This document shows positions 16,664-24,731 of a stretch of DNA of 64,000 nt, piece by piece. A program made the position numbers and the translations under genes. Below the pieces are notes generated by a model. It was not told where the DNA came from. It made no database searches and saw only the letters and a list, made by a program, of their open reading frames with translations. How positions within the stretch are numbered: the stretch's first letter is position 1; the number at the start of each line of letters is the position of its first letter. Source of the stretch: Microvirga mediterraneensis (lineage in GTDB: Bacteria > Pseudomonadota > Alphaproteobacteria > Rhizobiales > Beijerinckiaceae); the NCBI RefSeq assembly GCF_013520865.1, contig NZ_JACDXJ010000003.1, positions 1 to 64,000 on the forward strand. The letters are read 5' to 3'.

Positions 16664-16715
16664 TGCGCGCCCTTTCCGGTTATTCCGTCCAAGCGCTCAT
16701 GATCGGGTGCAATCG

Positions 16716-17192
16716 TTACCCCCAGGTTTGTTCCACTCCCGGTTCCTTGAGTGACCTGGATGATGTCGCGGCAGACATGCTCGATGCTCCCCCGATGTCG
16801 TGCCCCAGCGACGGTGGCCGAAGCTGGTTGATCCCCTGCTTCATCACGGCATTGAGCTGCTGATGCTCACGCTCAAGCGGGTTGAGCATCAGCTCGATTT
16901 TCGCCATTGTCCGCAGGAGGTCCTTCACGCGCCTGAACAGCTTGGGGTCAGGGGCGATGAGGAGGCTGGCGGGATCTTCGATGAACTGCCGCACCGCCGC
17001 CGCGAGAAGCTGAGAGTTGAGGCTGAACACGAGGTCGCGCAGGGTCTCGATCCACTTCTGCCAGTTCACTGACAGGACGTTCGTCTTGAACTGCAAACTG
17101 GCGACCCGCGTGCTGACGAACGGGCTGGCAATCGACGCGACCATTGCCATGGTGGCCGAGATCAGGGTGATCGATTGCGGGTTGACGTCCAT
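16716..17192 (-). CDS. Hypothetical membrane-anchored protein, C-terminus possibly replaced by IS end
   Basis: This 158-residue product has one N-terminal hydrophobic segment (TLISATMAMVASIASPFVST, about residues 8-28), then a mostly helical cytoplasmic part (WQKWIETLRDLVFSLNSQLL; LFRRVKDLLRTMAKIELMLN). I do not recognise a family. The last codons and stop fall in a GGGTGCAATCGTTACCCCC motif that may be an IS terminus, so the native end may be lost. A 24-residue hydrophobic peptide gene precedes it closely in the same direction. Confidence 0.5.
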   Translation of the reverse strand: MDVNPQSITLISATMAMVASIASPFVSTRVASLQFKTNVLSVNWQKWIETLRDLVFSLNSQLLAAAVRQFIEDPASLLIAPDPKLFRRVKDLLRTMAKIELMLNPLEREHQQLNAVMKQGINQLRPPSLGHDIGGASSMSAATSSRSLKEPGVEQTWG

Positions 17193-17211
17193 GGTCAACC
17201 CACCCGTCTGG

Positions 17212-17286
17212 TTATCGGAAGAACGCGATGTAAAGCGTGCCCCCCGAGATCGACAGGGCAATGATGAGCGGGAGCCATCGGGACAT
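17212..17286 (-). CDS. Putative 24-residue membrane peptide
   Basis: A very short frame from ATG 17286 encodes MSRWLPLIIALSISGGTLYI followed by AFFR, a single hydrophobic segment flanked by arginines. Such peptides are common companions of membrane proteins, and the next gene (17192) also begins with a membrane segment 20 bases downstream. The ribosome site is weak, so this is tentative. Confidence 0.3.
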   Translation of the reverse strand: MSRWLPLIIALSISGGTLYIAFFR

Positions 17287-17347
17287 CTTGCATCTTCATC
17301 TGTGAGGGGTTGGTAACGGGCCCCGGCTGCTGTCGCCGAGGCCCGAT

Positions 17348-17388
17348 GCTCGTGCGGCCTGTGTGGAGGGAGCACAGGCCGCACGAGC
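17348..17388 (-). terminator. Strong hairpin downstream of the RND efflux operon
   Basis: GCTCGTGCGGCCTGTG (17348-17363) pairs perfectly over 16 bp with 17373-17388 around a nine-base loop. It lies 24 bases beyond the stop of the RND pump gene on the minus strand. There is no T-tract, but the stem is long enough to act as a terminator or as a 3' stabiliser. Confidence 0.65.
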
Positions 17389-17411
17389 CTCAGTGGTTAA
17401 GCGAGTGCGGC

Positions 17412-20400
17412 TTATGCCGGTTGATGGGCTGCGTCTGTCGCCTCCTGCTCAATTTCGGACCGGGACGGCGGCTTGATCCGGAACCAGGCCACGTACAGCG
17501 CCGGCAGGAACAGGAGGGTCAGCAGGGTGCCCACGATGATGCCGCCCATCATCGCGTAGGCCATTGGTCCCCAGAACACCTCGCGGGAGATCGGGATGAG
17601 CGCCAGGCTCGCCGCCGCGGCCGTCAGCATGATCGGCCGTGTGCGGTGGGTGGTGGCGTCGACCACCGCGTCCCACGGGTCCCAGCCCTCTCGCCGGTGG
17701 TCCTCGATCTGCACGATCAGGATCACGGAGTTGCGGATCAGGATGCCGATCAGCGCCAGCACGCCCAGGATCGCTACGAAGCCCAGCGGCGCCCCGCTGG
17801 GAATCATCGCCGCCACAACGCCGATCAGGCCGAGCGGCGCCACCGCCACCACCAGGAACAGCCGCTGGAAACTCTGGAGCTGGATCATCAGGATGGTCGC
17901 CATCACGAATAGCATCAGCGGAACGACCGCCGCAATGGGTCCCTGCGCCTTGGCGCTCTCTTCGACCGGACCGGCAACCGTGACCGCATAGCCCGCCGGC
18001 AGTCCCTGCCTGAACTCCTGCACCCGCGGCTCAAGCTGCTGGACCACGGTGGCGGGCAAGGTCTCACCCAGGATGCCGGCCTTGAGCGTAATCGTCGGGG
18101 TCCGGCTGCGACGCCATACGATGGGCTGTTCCAGCTCGTATCGGAACGTGGCGACGGCGGCCAGAGGAACCGACTGCCCACTCTTCCCCGGCAGCTGCAG
18201 GTTCTGGAGCGTCTCGATGGAGCCCCGCTCGGCCGCGTTGGCGCGGGCGACCACGTTGACGAGATAAATCCCATCCCGCACCTGCGTCAGGGCCGTGCCT
18301 CCGACAACCCCGTTCAGTGTCTGGGCGATGTCCTCGGAGGTGACCCCGAGCTGGCGCGCCTTGTCCTGCAGCACGTCGACCTTGACCACCCGGGCAGGCT
18401 CGTTCCAGTCGTACCCGATGTCGACCAGCAGCGGATGGTCGCCGATGGCGGTGGCGAACCTCTGAGCCAGCTCCCGTACCTTCTGAATGTCCGGCCCGCT
18501 GACGCGGTACTGCACCGGGCGGCCCGCCGGCGGCCCCAGCGGCAGCAGATTCACCTGCACGTCGAGGCCGACGAACTCCTGGCGGGCAACCTGCTGCAGC
18601 CGGGCCCGGACGCGCTCGCGCGCCTCCAGATCCTTTGTGACGATGACCATCTGGCCGACATTGGGGCTGGGCGGCTGGACGTCGAAGGCCAGCACGAAGC
18701 GCACCGCGCTCTGGCCGACATAGGACGACCAGTGATCGATGTCCGGATCGCCCGCGAGCTTCGTCTCGAACCGGTCCATCTGGGTCTTCGTCTCGGTGAT
18801 GGTCGCGTTCTGCGGCAGGGTCCAGTCGACGATGAGCTCCGGGCGGTCCGACGATGGGAAGAACTGCTGCTGGACGAACTGCATCCCATAGACCGATGCA
18901 CCAAAGAGCCCGAGCGTGACCAGAATGGTGATCCAGCGCCAACGCATGGCCACCACCAGAAAGCGCGAGAACGCCGCCATGAGCCGGCCCGGCTTGTCAT
19001 GATGCTTCTTCATCGTCTTCGGCAAGAGCGTCACGCCGAGAAGTGGGGCGAACAGCACCGCGACAATCCACGACAGCAGCAGCGAGACGGCGATCACGAC
19101 AAACAGCGTGAAGGTGAACTCGCCAGCGTTGCTGTTGTTGAGCCCGATGGGGATGAAGCCCGCCACCGTGACCAGCGTTCCGGTCAGCATCGGGAACGCG
19201 GTCGAGGTGTAGACGGCCGTGGCGGCCTTCTTCAGGGTGTCGCCGGCCTCCAGGCGCGCCACCATCATCTCAACCGCGATCATCGCGTCGTCGACAAGAA
19301 GCCCGAGCGCGATGATCAGGGCGCCGAGCGAGATGCGTTGCAGCGAGATACCGAGATACTGCATCGCCACGAAGGTCATGGCGAGCACGAGCGGGATCGA
19401 CAGCGCCACCACAAGGCCGGCGCGTAGCCCCAGGCTGATGAAGCTCACCACCAGCACGATCGCCACGGCCTCAAACAGAGCCTTAGTGAACCCGCCCACC
19501 GCGTGCTCGACCACGATCGGCTGGTCGGAGACGAGGTGCACGCCGACGCCGATGGGCAGCTCGCCGATGATCGTCTGCATCCGTTCCTTCAGCGCCTCGC
19601 CGAACTCCAGCAGGTTGGCGCCAGGCTTCATGCCGATGGCCAAGCCAATCGCCGGCTGGCCGTTGACGCGGAACAGCGACTGCGGCGGGTCGGTGTAGCC
19701 GCGGGTGATCGTAGCGACATCGCTGAGGCGGAAGAAGCGGTCGTTGACGCGCAGGTTGATGGCCCGCAGGCTTTCCTCGGAGGTGAACTGCCCGCCGACG
19801 CGCACGCTGATACGCTCAGGGCCGGCCTGGATGACGCCGGACGGCGCAATGGTGTTCTGCGCCTGCAGGGATTGGATTACCGCTTGCTGGTCAATCCCGA
19901 GCGCCGCGATCTGGCGCGTCGAGAACTCCAGGAAGATCACCTCGTCCTGGGCGCCGATCAGGTCGACCTTGCCGGCGTTCGGGACTGTGAGGATCTTGGC
20001 CCGCACGTCCTCGACATAGTCGCGCACCTGCCGCCGGCTCAGCCCGTCCGCTGTGAAGGCGTAGATGTTGCCGTAGACGTCACCGAAGCGGTCGTTGAAG
20101 AAGGGCCCGGCCACACCCTGCGGGAACTGGCCGCGAATGTCGTTGACCATGTTGCGCACCTGCACCCAAATGCCGGGCACGTCGCGGCCCTTGGTCGTAT
20201 CCCTCAGGTTGACGAAGATCGTGGTCTGGCCCGGCGAGGTCATGCTGCGCGTGAAGTCGAGGGACGGGAGCTCTTCGAGCTTCCTCTCGATCCGGTCGGT
20301 GACCTGGCTGATGGTGTCCTCGACCGAGGCGCCCGGCCACTGCGCGCTGATCACCATGGTCTTGATCGTGAACGACGGGTCCTCCTCGCGCCCCAGGTTC

Positions 20401-20501
20401 ATGTAGGCCATGACACCCGCGATGGTGGACACGATCATGAAGTACCAGACGAGGGAGCTGTGGCGCAGCGCCCAGTCCGAGAGGTTGAAGCCGTTCTTCA
20501 C
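17412..20501 (-). CDS. RND-family efflux pump inner-membrane transporter
   Basis: This 1029-residue protein is a proton-driven RND pump of the HAE/AcrB type. It has the short N-terminal membrane helix (SSLVWYFMIVSTIAGVMAYM), the first periplasmic loop beginning GREEDPSFTIKTMVI, the TM4 acidic pair in GLLVDDAMIAVEMM that relays protons, and the second repeat with ILIRNSVILIVQIED. Length is normal for the family. It is the third gene of an operon with two adaptor lipoproteins; its start overlaps the stop of the second adaptor by four bases. No outer-membrane channel gene is present, so it probably recruits a TolC-type protein encoded elsewhere. Substrates cannot be read from sequence. Confidence 0.9.
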   Translation of the reverse strand: MKNGFNLSDWALRHSSLVWYFMIVSTIAGVMAYMNLGREEDPSFTIKTMVISAQWPGASVEDTISQVTDRIERKLEELPSLDFTRSMTSPGQTTIFVNLRDTTKGRDVPGIWVQVRNMVNDIRGQFPQGVAGPFFNDRFGDVYGNIYAFTADGLSRRQVRDYVEDVRAKILTVPNAGKVDLIGAQDEVIFLEFSTRQIAALGIDQQAVIQSLQAQNTIAPSGVIQAGPERISVRVGGQFTSEESLRAINLRVNDRFFRLSDVATITRGYTDPPQSLFRVNGQPAIGLAIGMKPGANLLEFGEALKERMQTIIGELPIGVGVHLVSDQPIVVEHAVGGFTKALFEAVAIVLVVSFISLGLRAGLVVALSIPLVLAMTFVAMQYLGISLQRISLGALIIALGLLVDDAMIAVEMMVARLEAGDTLKKAATAVYTSTAFPMLTGTLVTVAGFIPIGLNNSNAGEFTFTLFVVIAVSLLLSWIVAVLFAPLLGVTLLPKTMKKHHDKPGRLMAAFSRFLVVAMRWRWITILVTLGLFGASVYGMQFVQQQFFPSSDRPELIVDWTLPQNATITETKTQMDRFETKLAGDPDIDHWSSYVGQSAVRFVLAFDVQPPSPNVGQMVIVTKDLEARERVRARLQQVARQEFVGLDVQVNLLPLGPPAGRPVQYRVSGPDIQKVRELAQRFATAIGDHPLLVDIGYDWNEPARVVKVDVLQDKARQLGVTSEDIAQTLNGVVGGTALTQVRDGIYLVNVVARANAAERGSIETLQNLQLPGKSGQSVPLAAVATFRYELEQPIVWRRSRTPTITLKAGILGETLPATVVQQLEPRVQEFRQGLPAGYAVTVAGPVEESAKAQGPIAAVVPLMLFVMATILMIQLQSFQRLFLVVAVAPLGLIGVVAAMIPSGAPLGFVAILGVLALIGILIRNSVILIVQIEDHRREGWDPWDAVVDATTHRTRPIMLTAAAASLALIPISREVFWGPMAYAMMGGIIVGTLLTLLFLPALYVAWFRIKPPSRSEIEQEATDAAHQPA

Positions 20502-21574
20502 TGCGATGCCTCGTCTGAAATCTTGACCTGTTGCCCGGGCGTGAGGCTGTTCACGCCCGCCGTGACCACGCGGGTGCCCGGGGCGATCCCCTCCGCGACC
20601 CGGAACGATCGCTCATCGCGCGCCGCGACCTTTACGTCCTGAGGGGAGACTGTCTTGGTGGCTGGATCGATCACCCAGACCATGGTCTTACCGTCGCGCT
20701 CCAGGAGCGCGGATGCCGGCAGCTGGATGCGGGGGGTGTTCGTCGTACCCAGAACCGCGGTCACTGTGGGGCCGAGCCGAAAGCTGGCCGGAGGATTATC
20801 GAGCGTGATCCGAACCCGCCGGGTGCGGGTCGCTGGATCGGCCTGCGGCGCGATCTCGCGCACCCGGCCGGTGGCCCGCACGGACGGATCCAGCTGCAGG
20901 GCAACCTCGAAGCGGGCTCCGGACCGCAGGCTGCCGTTGATATCCTCGGGCACATCGACGACGGCCTCGCGGATGTCCGGGCGGGCAAGGGTCACGACCG
21001 TCTGGCCGGGCTGCACCACCTGGCCAACCTCCGCCTCGACGGCCGTGACCACCCCGTCGAAGTCGGCCCGCAGCTGGGTGTAGCCGAGCTGCTCCTGGAC
21101 CTTGGCTAGGTTGGCGCGGGCGCGGGCGACGGCCGCGGCCGCGGCCTCGCGGGCCTGCTGGGCGGCCTCGAACTGCGCCTGCGTCGTGGTCCCCTGCTCA
21201 AGAAGCGTCCGCTGGCGGGTCTCGGTCGCGGTTGCGTTCTCCAGTTGCGCCTGGGCATTCGACACCTCGGCCTGGGACGACCGCATGGCGAGCTCGAACG
21301 TCATCGGATCGAGGGCGGCCAGCTGCCCCCCCTTCTTTACGGTGTCGCCGACGTTGACGGTGCGGGCGACCATCCGGCCGAGCACGCGGAAGCCGAGGCT
21401 GGACTGGATCTGGGGCTCGACGGTCCCGGCAAAGCCCAGCTCCTGGCTGGCCTGCGGGGCGGCAACCACCGACAGGACGGGGCGGACCGGCGGAGGTGGC
21501 TCGGCCGGTTGCTCCTGGCAGGCGGCAAGTGCCAGCGTGGCGCCAAGGGCGAGGCTCATGCGGAAAGCTTTCAT
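20498..21574 (-). CDS. RND periplasmic adaptor lipoprotein (second)
   Basis: This 358-residue membrane-fusion protein has a lipoprotein signal with a lipobox (ATLALAACQEQ, Cys about 19). The HlyD/AcrA layout follows: a first lipoyl half (LGRMVARTVNVGDTVKKGGQ), a helical hairpin with many Gln/Ala (TQAQFEAAQQAREAAAAAVA), the second lipoyl half (GVVTAVEAEVGQVVQPGQTV) and a beta-barrel/MP domain. It would link the inner-membrane pump to an outer-membrane channel. Its start overlaps the preceding adaptor's stop and its end overlaps the pump gene, implying translational coupling. Confidence 0.85.
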   Translation of the reverse strand: MKAFRMSLALGATLALAACQEQPAEPPPPVRPVLSVVAAPQASQELGFAGTVEPQIQSSLGFRVLGRMVARTVNVGDTVKKGGQLAALDPMTFELAMRSSQAEVSNAQAQLENATATETRQRTLLEQGTTTQAQFEAAQQAREAAAAAVARARANLAKVQEQLGYTQLRADFDGVVTAVEAEVGQVVQPGQTVVTLARPDIREAVVDVPEDINGSLRSGARFEVALQLDPSVRATGRVREIAPQADPATRTRRVRITLDNPPASFRLGPTVTAVLGTTNTPRIQLPASALLERDGKTMVWVIDPATKTVSPQDVKVAARDERSFRVAEGIAPGTRVVTAGVNSLTPGQQVKISDEASQ

Positions 21575-22668
21575 CGGGGAGCCCCCTCGGCCAGAGTGAC
21601 GGTCTGGTTCGGGCGCAGGAGCTGCGCCCCGGCGGTGACGACCATCTCGCCTGGTTGGAGGCCCTCCCGCACGACAATGCGGCCGGTGTCGTAGCGCTCA
21701 ACCACAATCGCCCTCAGCGACACTGCCTTAGAGGATGGATCGACGATCCATACGGCTGGCCGGCCCTCCTGCGAGAACAGCGCGCTCCAGGGCAGCACGA
21801 TCGTCTTGCGGGGCTTGAACCGGCCCTCGCCGCTCACGGCGGCCCCGAGGGTCATGGCCACCGGCGGGCGCGCGATGCCGAACTTGACCCGGACGGTGCC
21901 GCTGGCCGGGTCGACGGTTGGCGAGACCTCCCGCACGGTGCCGGTCGCCCTGACGGTGGGATCAGACACCAACCGGATCTCGGCGGTCCGGCCAGCGGGT
22001 TCCTGGATGAAGACAGACTCGTGCACGTTGAACACCGCATCGCGGGGCCCGTCAGGGGCGAGAGTGAACACCGGTTGGGCGGCCTGCACCACTTGGCCGA
22101 CCTCGGCGTTGCGGGCGGTGATCACGCCGGCAACGCCGGCACGCAGCGTCGTCTGGGCGAGCTGCTCGCGGGCTGTGCCCAATTGCGCCTTGGCGGCGGC
22201 GAGGGATCCCTGCGCCGTGCGGAAGGCCTCCTCCGCCTGGTCATACTCCCGGCGTGTAGTGTAACCGCGCGAGAGCAGGGTCTTCTGGCGCTCGAAGGCG
22301 GAGGAGGCCTGCCGGAGCTGGGCCTCGGCGGCCCGGACGGCGGCCTCGGCGGCGGTCACGTTGGCCTGCTGCTCCTCCGGGTCGATCTTCGCCAGCACCT
22401 GATCGGCCGAGACATGCATGCCAACGTCGGCGCTGCGCTCGGTGATGCGCCCGCCCGCCCGGAAAGCGAGATCCGTCTCAACTTGGGCTCGGATCTCCCC
22501 GGTGAGCGTGATCGTCGGTGCATCATCGGTGAGCTCGACCATCTGGGCGTGGACCATGGCCGGGGGCTTCTCGGGCACGGCCTCCTGCTGCTGGCAGGCG
22601 GCCAATCCGATCATCGCCAGGGCGCCGATGAGCCAGGCTGAACCGCAACGTGCGCGACGATCCTTCAT
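21571..22668 (-). CDS. RND periplasmic adaptor lipoprotein (first)
   Basis: This 365-residue protein is also an adaptor: lipoprotein signal MKDRRARCGSAWLIGALAMI then GLAACQQQ, first lipoyl half (ITERSADVGMHVSADQVLAK), hairpin (AAEAQLRQASSAFERQKTLL), second half (GVITARNAEVGQVVQAAQPV). The start at 22668 has GGAAGAAG upstream and gives a proper signal sequence; codons further upstream do not. Two different adaptors feeding one pump is the TriABC arrangement of Pseudomonas, where both adaptors are needed. It is the first gene of the operon, directly behind the palindromic operator. Confidence 0.85.
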   Translation of the reverse strand: MKDRRARCGSAWLIGALAMIGLAACQQQEAVPEKPPAMVHAQMVELTDDAPTITLTGEIRAQVETDLAFRAGGRITERSADVGMHVSADQVLAKIDPEEQQANVTAAEAAVRAAEAQLRQASSAFERQKTLLSRGYTTRREYDQAEEAFRTAQGSLAAAKAQLGTAREQLAQTTLRAGVAGVITARNAEVGQVVQAAQPVFTLAPDGPRDAVFNVHESVFIQEPAGRTAEIRLVSDPTVRATGTVREVSPTVDPASGTVRVKFGIARPPVAMTLGAAVSGEGRFKPRKTIVLPWSALFSQEGRPAVWIVDPSSKAVSLRAIVVERYDTGRIVVREGLQPGEMVVTAGAQLLRPNQTVTLAEGAPR

Positions 22669-22745
22669 TGAGACTTCTTCCATTTCGCCAGATCGGGAAA
22701 CTCCGCGGACGGGACAAAGGTCGCGGGCCAATCTAGCCCACCGCT

Positions 22746-22773
22746 ATTATTGACATACACGAATGTCAATAAT
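22746..22773 (-). promoter_or_regulatory. Palindromic operator/promoter of the RND operon
   Basis: ATTATTGACAT and ATGTCAATAAT form a perfect 11-bp inverted repeat separated by six bases, 78 bases before the first adaptor gene. TTGACA on the minus strand inside the repeat could serve as a -35 element. Size and symmetry fit a TetR-type repressor site. No repressor gene is adjacent: an IS3 element occupies the place where a divergent regulator would be expected. Confidence 0.65.
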
Positions 22774-22876
22774 CTATGGACGCGCGTGTATGTGAGTTAT
22801 AGTGTCAGCCCTGCTTGCATACCGGCTGCGGCTTATGCCGTGTGGCCTGCCCCATGTAGGTGATCCGTGTGTGATG

Positions 22877-23881
22877 TTAATTCAGCGTTGGTCTGGACGC
22901 CAGCTTGGAAGCCAGGACCAGGACCTCTGGTGCGGGCGGTCGGTAGCCCAAGGATGAGTGCGGGCGCACCGTGTTGTAATGGCGGCGCCAATTTTCGATC
23001 ACCACCTTTGCCTCCTGCAGGGTGTAGAAGATCTCTCCTTTCAGCAGTTCATCGCGAAGCTTCGAGTTGAAGCTCTCGCAATAGCCGTTCTCCCAGGGAC
23101 TACCCGGCTCAATGTAAGCCGTCTTCGCCCCAACCGCACCGATCCAGGCCCGAACCGCTTGGGCCACGAATTCGCTGCCGTTGTCGGAACGAATATGGCC
23201 CGGAATACCGCGCAGGATGAACAGGTCCGAGAGCACGTCGATGACATCGACGGCTTTCAGCTTCCGGTTCACTCGGATGGCCAGGCATTCACGCGTGAAC
23301 TCGTCAATGATGTTGAGCATGCGGAACTTGCGCCCGTCATGGGTGCGATCCTCGACAAAGTCGTAGCTCCAGACGTGGTTGGGATACTCCGGCCTCAGCC
23401 GGATGCAGGATCCGTCGTTGAGCCAGAGCCGCCCCTTCTTCGGTTGCTTTTGCGGCACTTTGAGCCCCTCCCGTCGCCAGATCCGCTCGACCCGCTTCTT
23501 GTTCACCAGCCAGCCGGCGTCCCGCAGCAGGGCCGTGATGCGCCGGTAGCCATAGCGGCCGTACTGGGTGGCCAAGGCAATGATGTCGGCGGTCAGGGCC
23601 GCCTCATCTTCCGGCTGCTTGGGGATCTTGCGCTGGGTGGAACGGTGCTGGCCCAGGACCCGGCAGGCCAGCCGTTCTGAGACGCCGTACCTGGCGATCA
23701 CATGCTCCACACAGGCGCGACGGCGGGCGGGGCTCAGTAGTTTCCCGAGGCGGCCTCCTTGAGGATGAGCTTCTCCAGGGTGAGATCCGAGACCGCTCGA
23801 CGCAACCGGGCGTTCTCCATCTCGAGTTCCTTGAGCCGCTTGACCTGGTCGGATTTGAGGCCGCCGTACTCGGAGCGCCAC
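22877..23881 (-). CDS. IS3-family transposase OrfB (DDE integrase)
   Basis: This frame holds the catalytic subunit. An HTH_21-like region (LTADIIALATQYGRYGYRRI) precedes the rve core with the first Asp in VWSYDFVEDRT, the second Asp in GHIRSDNGSEF and the Glu in WENGYCESFNSKLRDELL, an intact D-D-35-E set. The tail SLGYRPPAPEVL is typical. The first 50 codons before the integrase homology overlap OrfA in another frame; the fused OrfAB transposase is normally made by -1 frameshifting in that overlap (about 23734-23790). No disabling change is seen, so the element may be active. Confidence 0.85.
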   Translation of the reverse strand: MALRVRRPQIRPGQAAQGTRDGERPVASSGLGSHPGEAHPQGGRLGKLLSPARRRACVEHVIARYGVSERLACRVLGQHRSTQRKIPKQPEDEAALTADIIALATQYGRYGYRRITALLRDAGWLVNKKRVERIWRREGLKVPQKQPKKGRLWLNDGSCIRLRPEYPNHVWSYDFVEDRTHDGRKFRMLNIIDEFTRECLAIRVNRKLKAVDVIDVLSDLFILRGIPGHIRSDNGSEFVAQAVRAWIGAVGAKTAYIEPGSPWENGYCESFNSKLRDELLKGEIFYTLQEAKVVIENWRRHYNTVRPHSSLGYRPPAPEVLVLASKLASRPTLN

Positions 23882-24012
23882 CTGTAGTACGTGACCTCCG
23901 TCACACCAATCTGCCGGATCGCCTCCGCGACTGTCCGGCCTTGTGCCGTCAGCACGTCAACCTGCCGCAACTTGGAAACGATCTCTTCGGCTGTATGCCG
24001 CTTCTTGCCCAT
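23734..24012 (-). CDS. IS3-family transposase OrfA (HTH subunit)
   Basis: This 92-residue protein begins MGKKRHTAEEIVSKLRQVDV and has the HTH_Tnp_1 fold (EAIRQIGVTEVTYYRWRSEY) followed by a leucine-rich coiled coil (VKRLKELEMENARLRRAVSD) that pairs with OrfAB. GGAGGA lies upstream of the ATG at 24012. It ends at a TAG inside the OrfB frame. Confidence 0.85.
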   Translation of the reverse strand: MGKKRHTAEEIVSKLRQVDVLTAQGRTVAEAIRQIGVTEVTYYRWRSEYGGLKSDQVKRLKELEMENARLRRAVSDLTLEKLILKEAASGNY

Positions 24013-24075
24013 CTTCAGTCCTCCTTCGGCTTAAAAGCCATACTTCAGGGAGGATCACTTTGCAGGGGGCAGACC

Positions 24076-24240
24076 ATGCAAAAGTTTCCCGAGGGAGTGG
24101 CGGAGTACGCCCCGAGCGGCTTGAAGGGCATCGCCCTGTTTCGGATCGTGCCGGAGGTGATCTCCATTCTCGATTACCGCAAGGGCTTTGGTCACGCCGA
24201 TCTGGTGACCGACATCGGCAATGTCGAGGGACGGTCCTAA
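24076..24240 (+). CDS. Short orphan frame next to the IS, unrecognised
   Basis: A 54-codon frame (MQKFPEGVAEYAPSGLKGIA, then LFRIVPEVISILDYRKGFGH and ADLVTDI) looks protein-like and well conserved in style, but is too short for a known family. It begins 18 bases from the IS3 end, so it may be the surviving C-terminal piece of a gene cut by the insertion. No matching N-terminal part is seen on the other side of the element. Confidence 0.4.
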   Translation: MQKFPEGVAEYAPSGLKGIALFRIVPEVISILDYRKGFGHADLVTDIGNVEGRS

Positions 24241-24310
24241 CTGCTTTGAAGTGGGCACGTGAGGTTCTCGGTCGCCGTGGCCATCATGTGCTAGGCGAAC
24301 AGGAGGCGCT

Positions 24311-24637
24311 TCAGTCGGCAAGACGCGTGAGGGTCGCCTCGAAGCTCAGGCCTGGGTGGTCCGGTGAGGTCCCCGACAGGTGCGCCGACTGCCCCTCAGC
24401 CACTCCCTTGAGATGCAGACGGGCCTTGGGGAGGCCGAGCACCGACATGATCCCTGGCATGACCGAGTGCGTATCGGCCACGAGCCGGGCATCGATCCCG
24501 CCCTGAGCGATAGTGTACTCCCCCGTGTAATACATCACGGAGTCTCCCCCTGTGAGACGTCCCTCCCGCACTGTGACAACCCCGGTTCCTTGCCCCAACT
24601 GGGTCTGAAACAGCACCTTGTACAAACCTTCTTCCAT
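24311..24637 (-). CDS. GrlR-like small regulatory protein
   Basis: This 108-residue protein begins MEEGLYKVLFQTQLGQGTGV and continues VVTVREGRLTGGDSVMYYTG, the pattern of GrlR-family proteins: a small beta-barrel first known as a negative regulator of type III secretion in enteropathogens, and widespread with unknown roles in Rhizobiales. No type III genes are in this window. The start at 24637 is chosen because MEEGLY is the conserved beginning. It lies 94 bases downstream of phaC in the same direction. Confidence 0.7.
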   Translation of the reverse strand: MEEGLYKVLFQTQLGQGTGVVTVREGRLTGGDSVMYYTGEYTIAQGGIDARLVADTHSVMPGIMSVLGLPKARLHLKGVAEGQSAHLSGTSPDHPGLSFEATLTRLAD

Positions 24638-24731
24638 GTCCTCAGCATCCCTGTCTTTGTAAGCTTCGCTGCCACGCGAGGCGTCCGCGGAACGGGCCCC
24701 CTTGCCTTCTGGGCTCAGTGGCCAGAGCCCA

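Larger units (their letters stand above)
22861..24057 (-). mobile_element. IS3-family insertion sequence (probably IS407 group)
   Basis: About 1.2 kb with two overlapping frames (OrfA and OrfB). The outer ends, TGATCCG on the left and TGATCCT on the right read inward, give a short imperfect inverted repeat. I could not find a matching target duplication of 3-4 bases, so the exact borders may be off by a few bases or one flank has been rearranged. It lies just upstream of the RND operon promoter. Confidence 0.75.
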
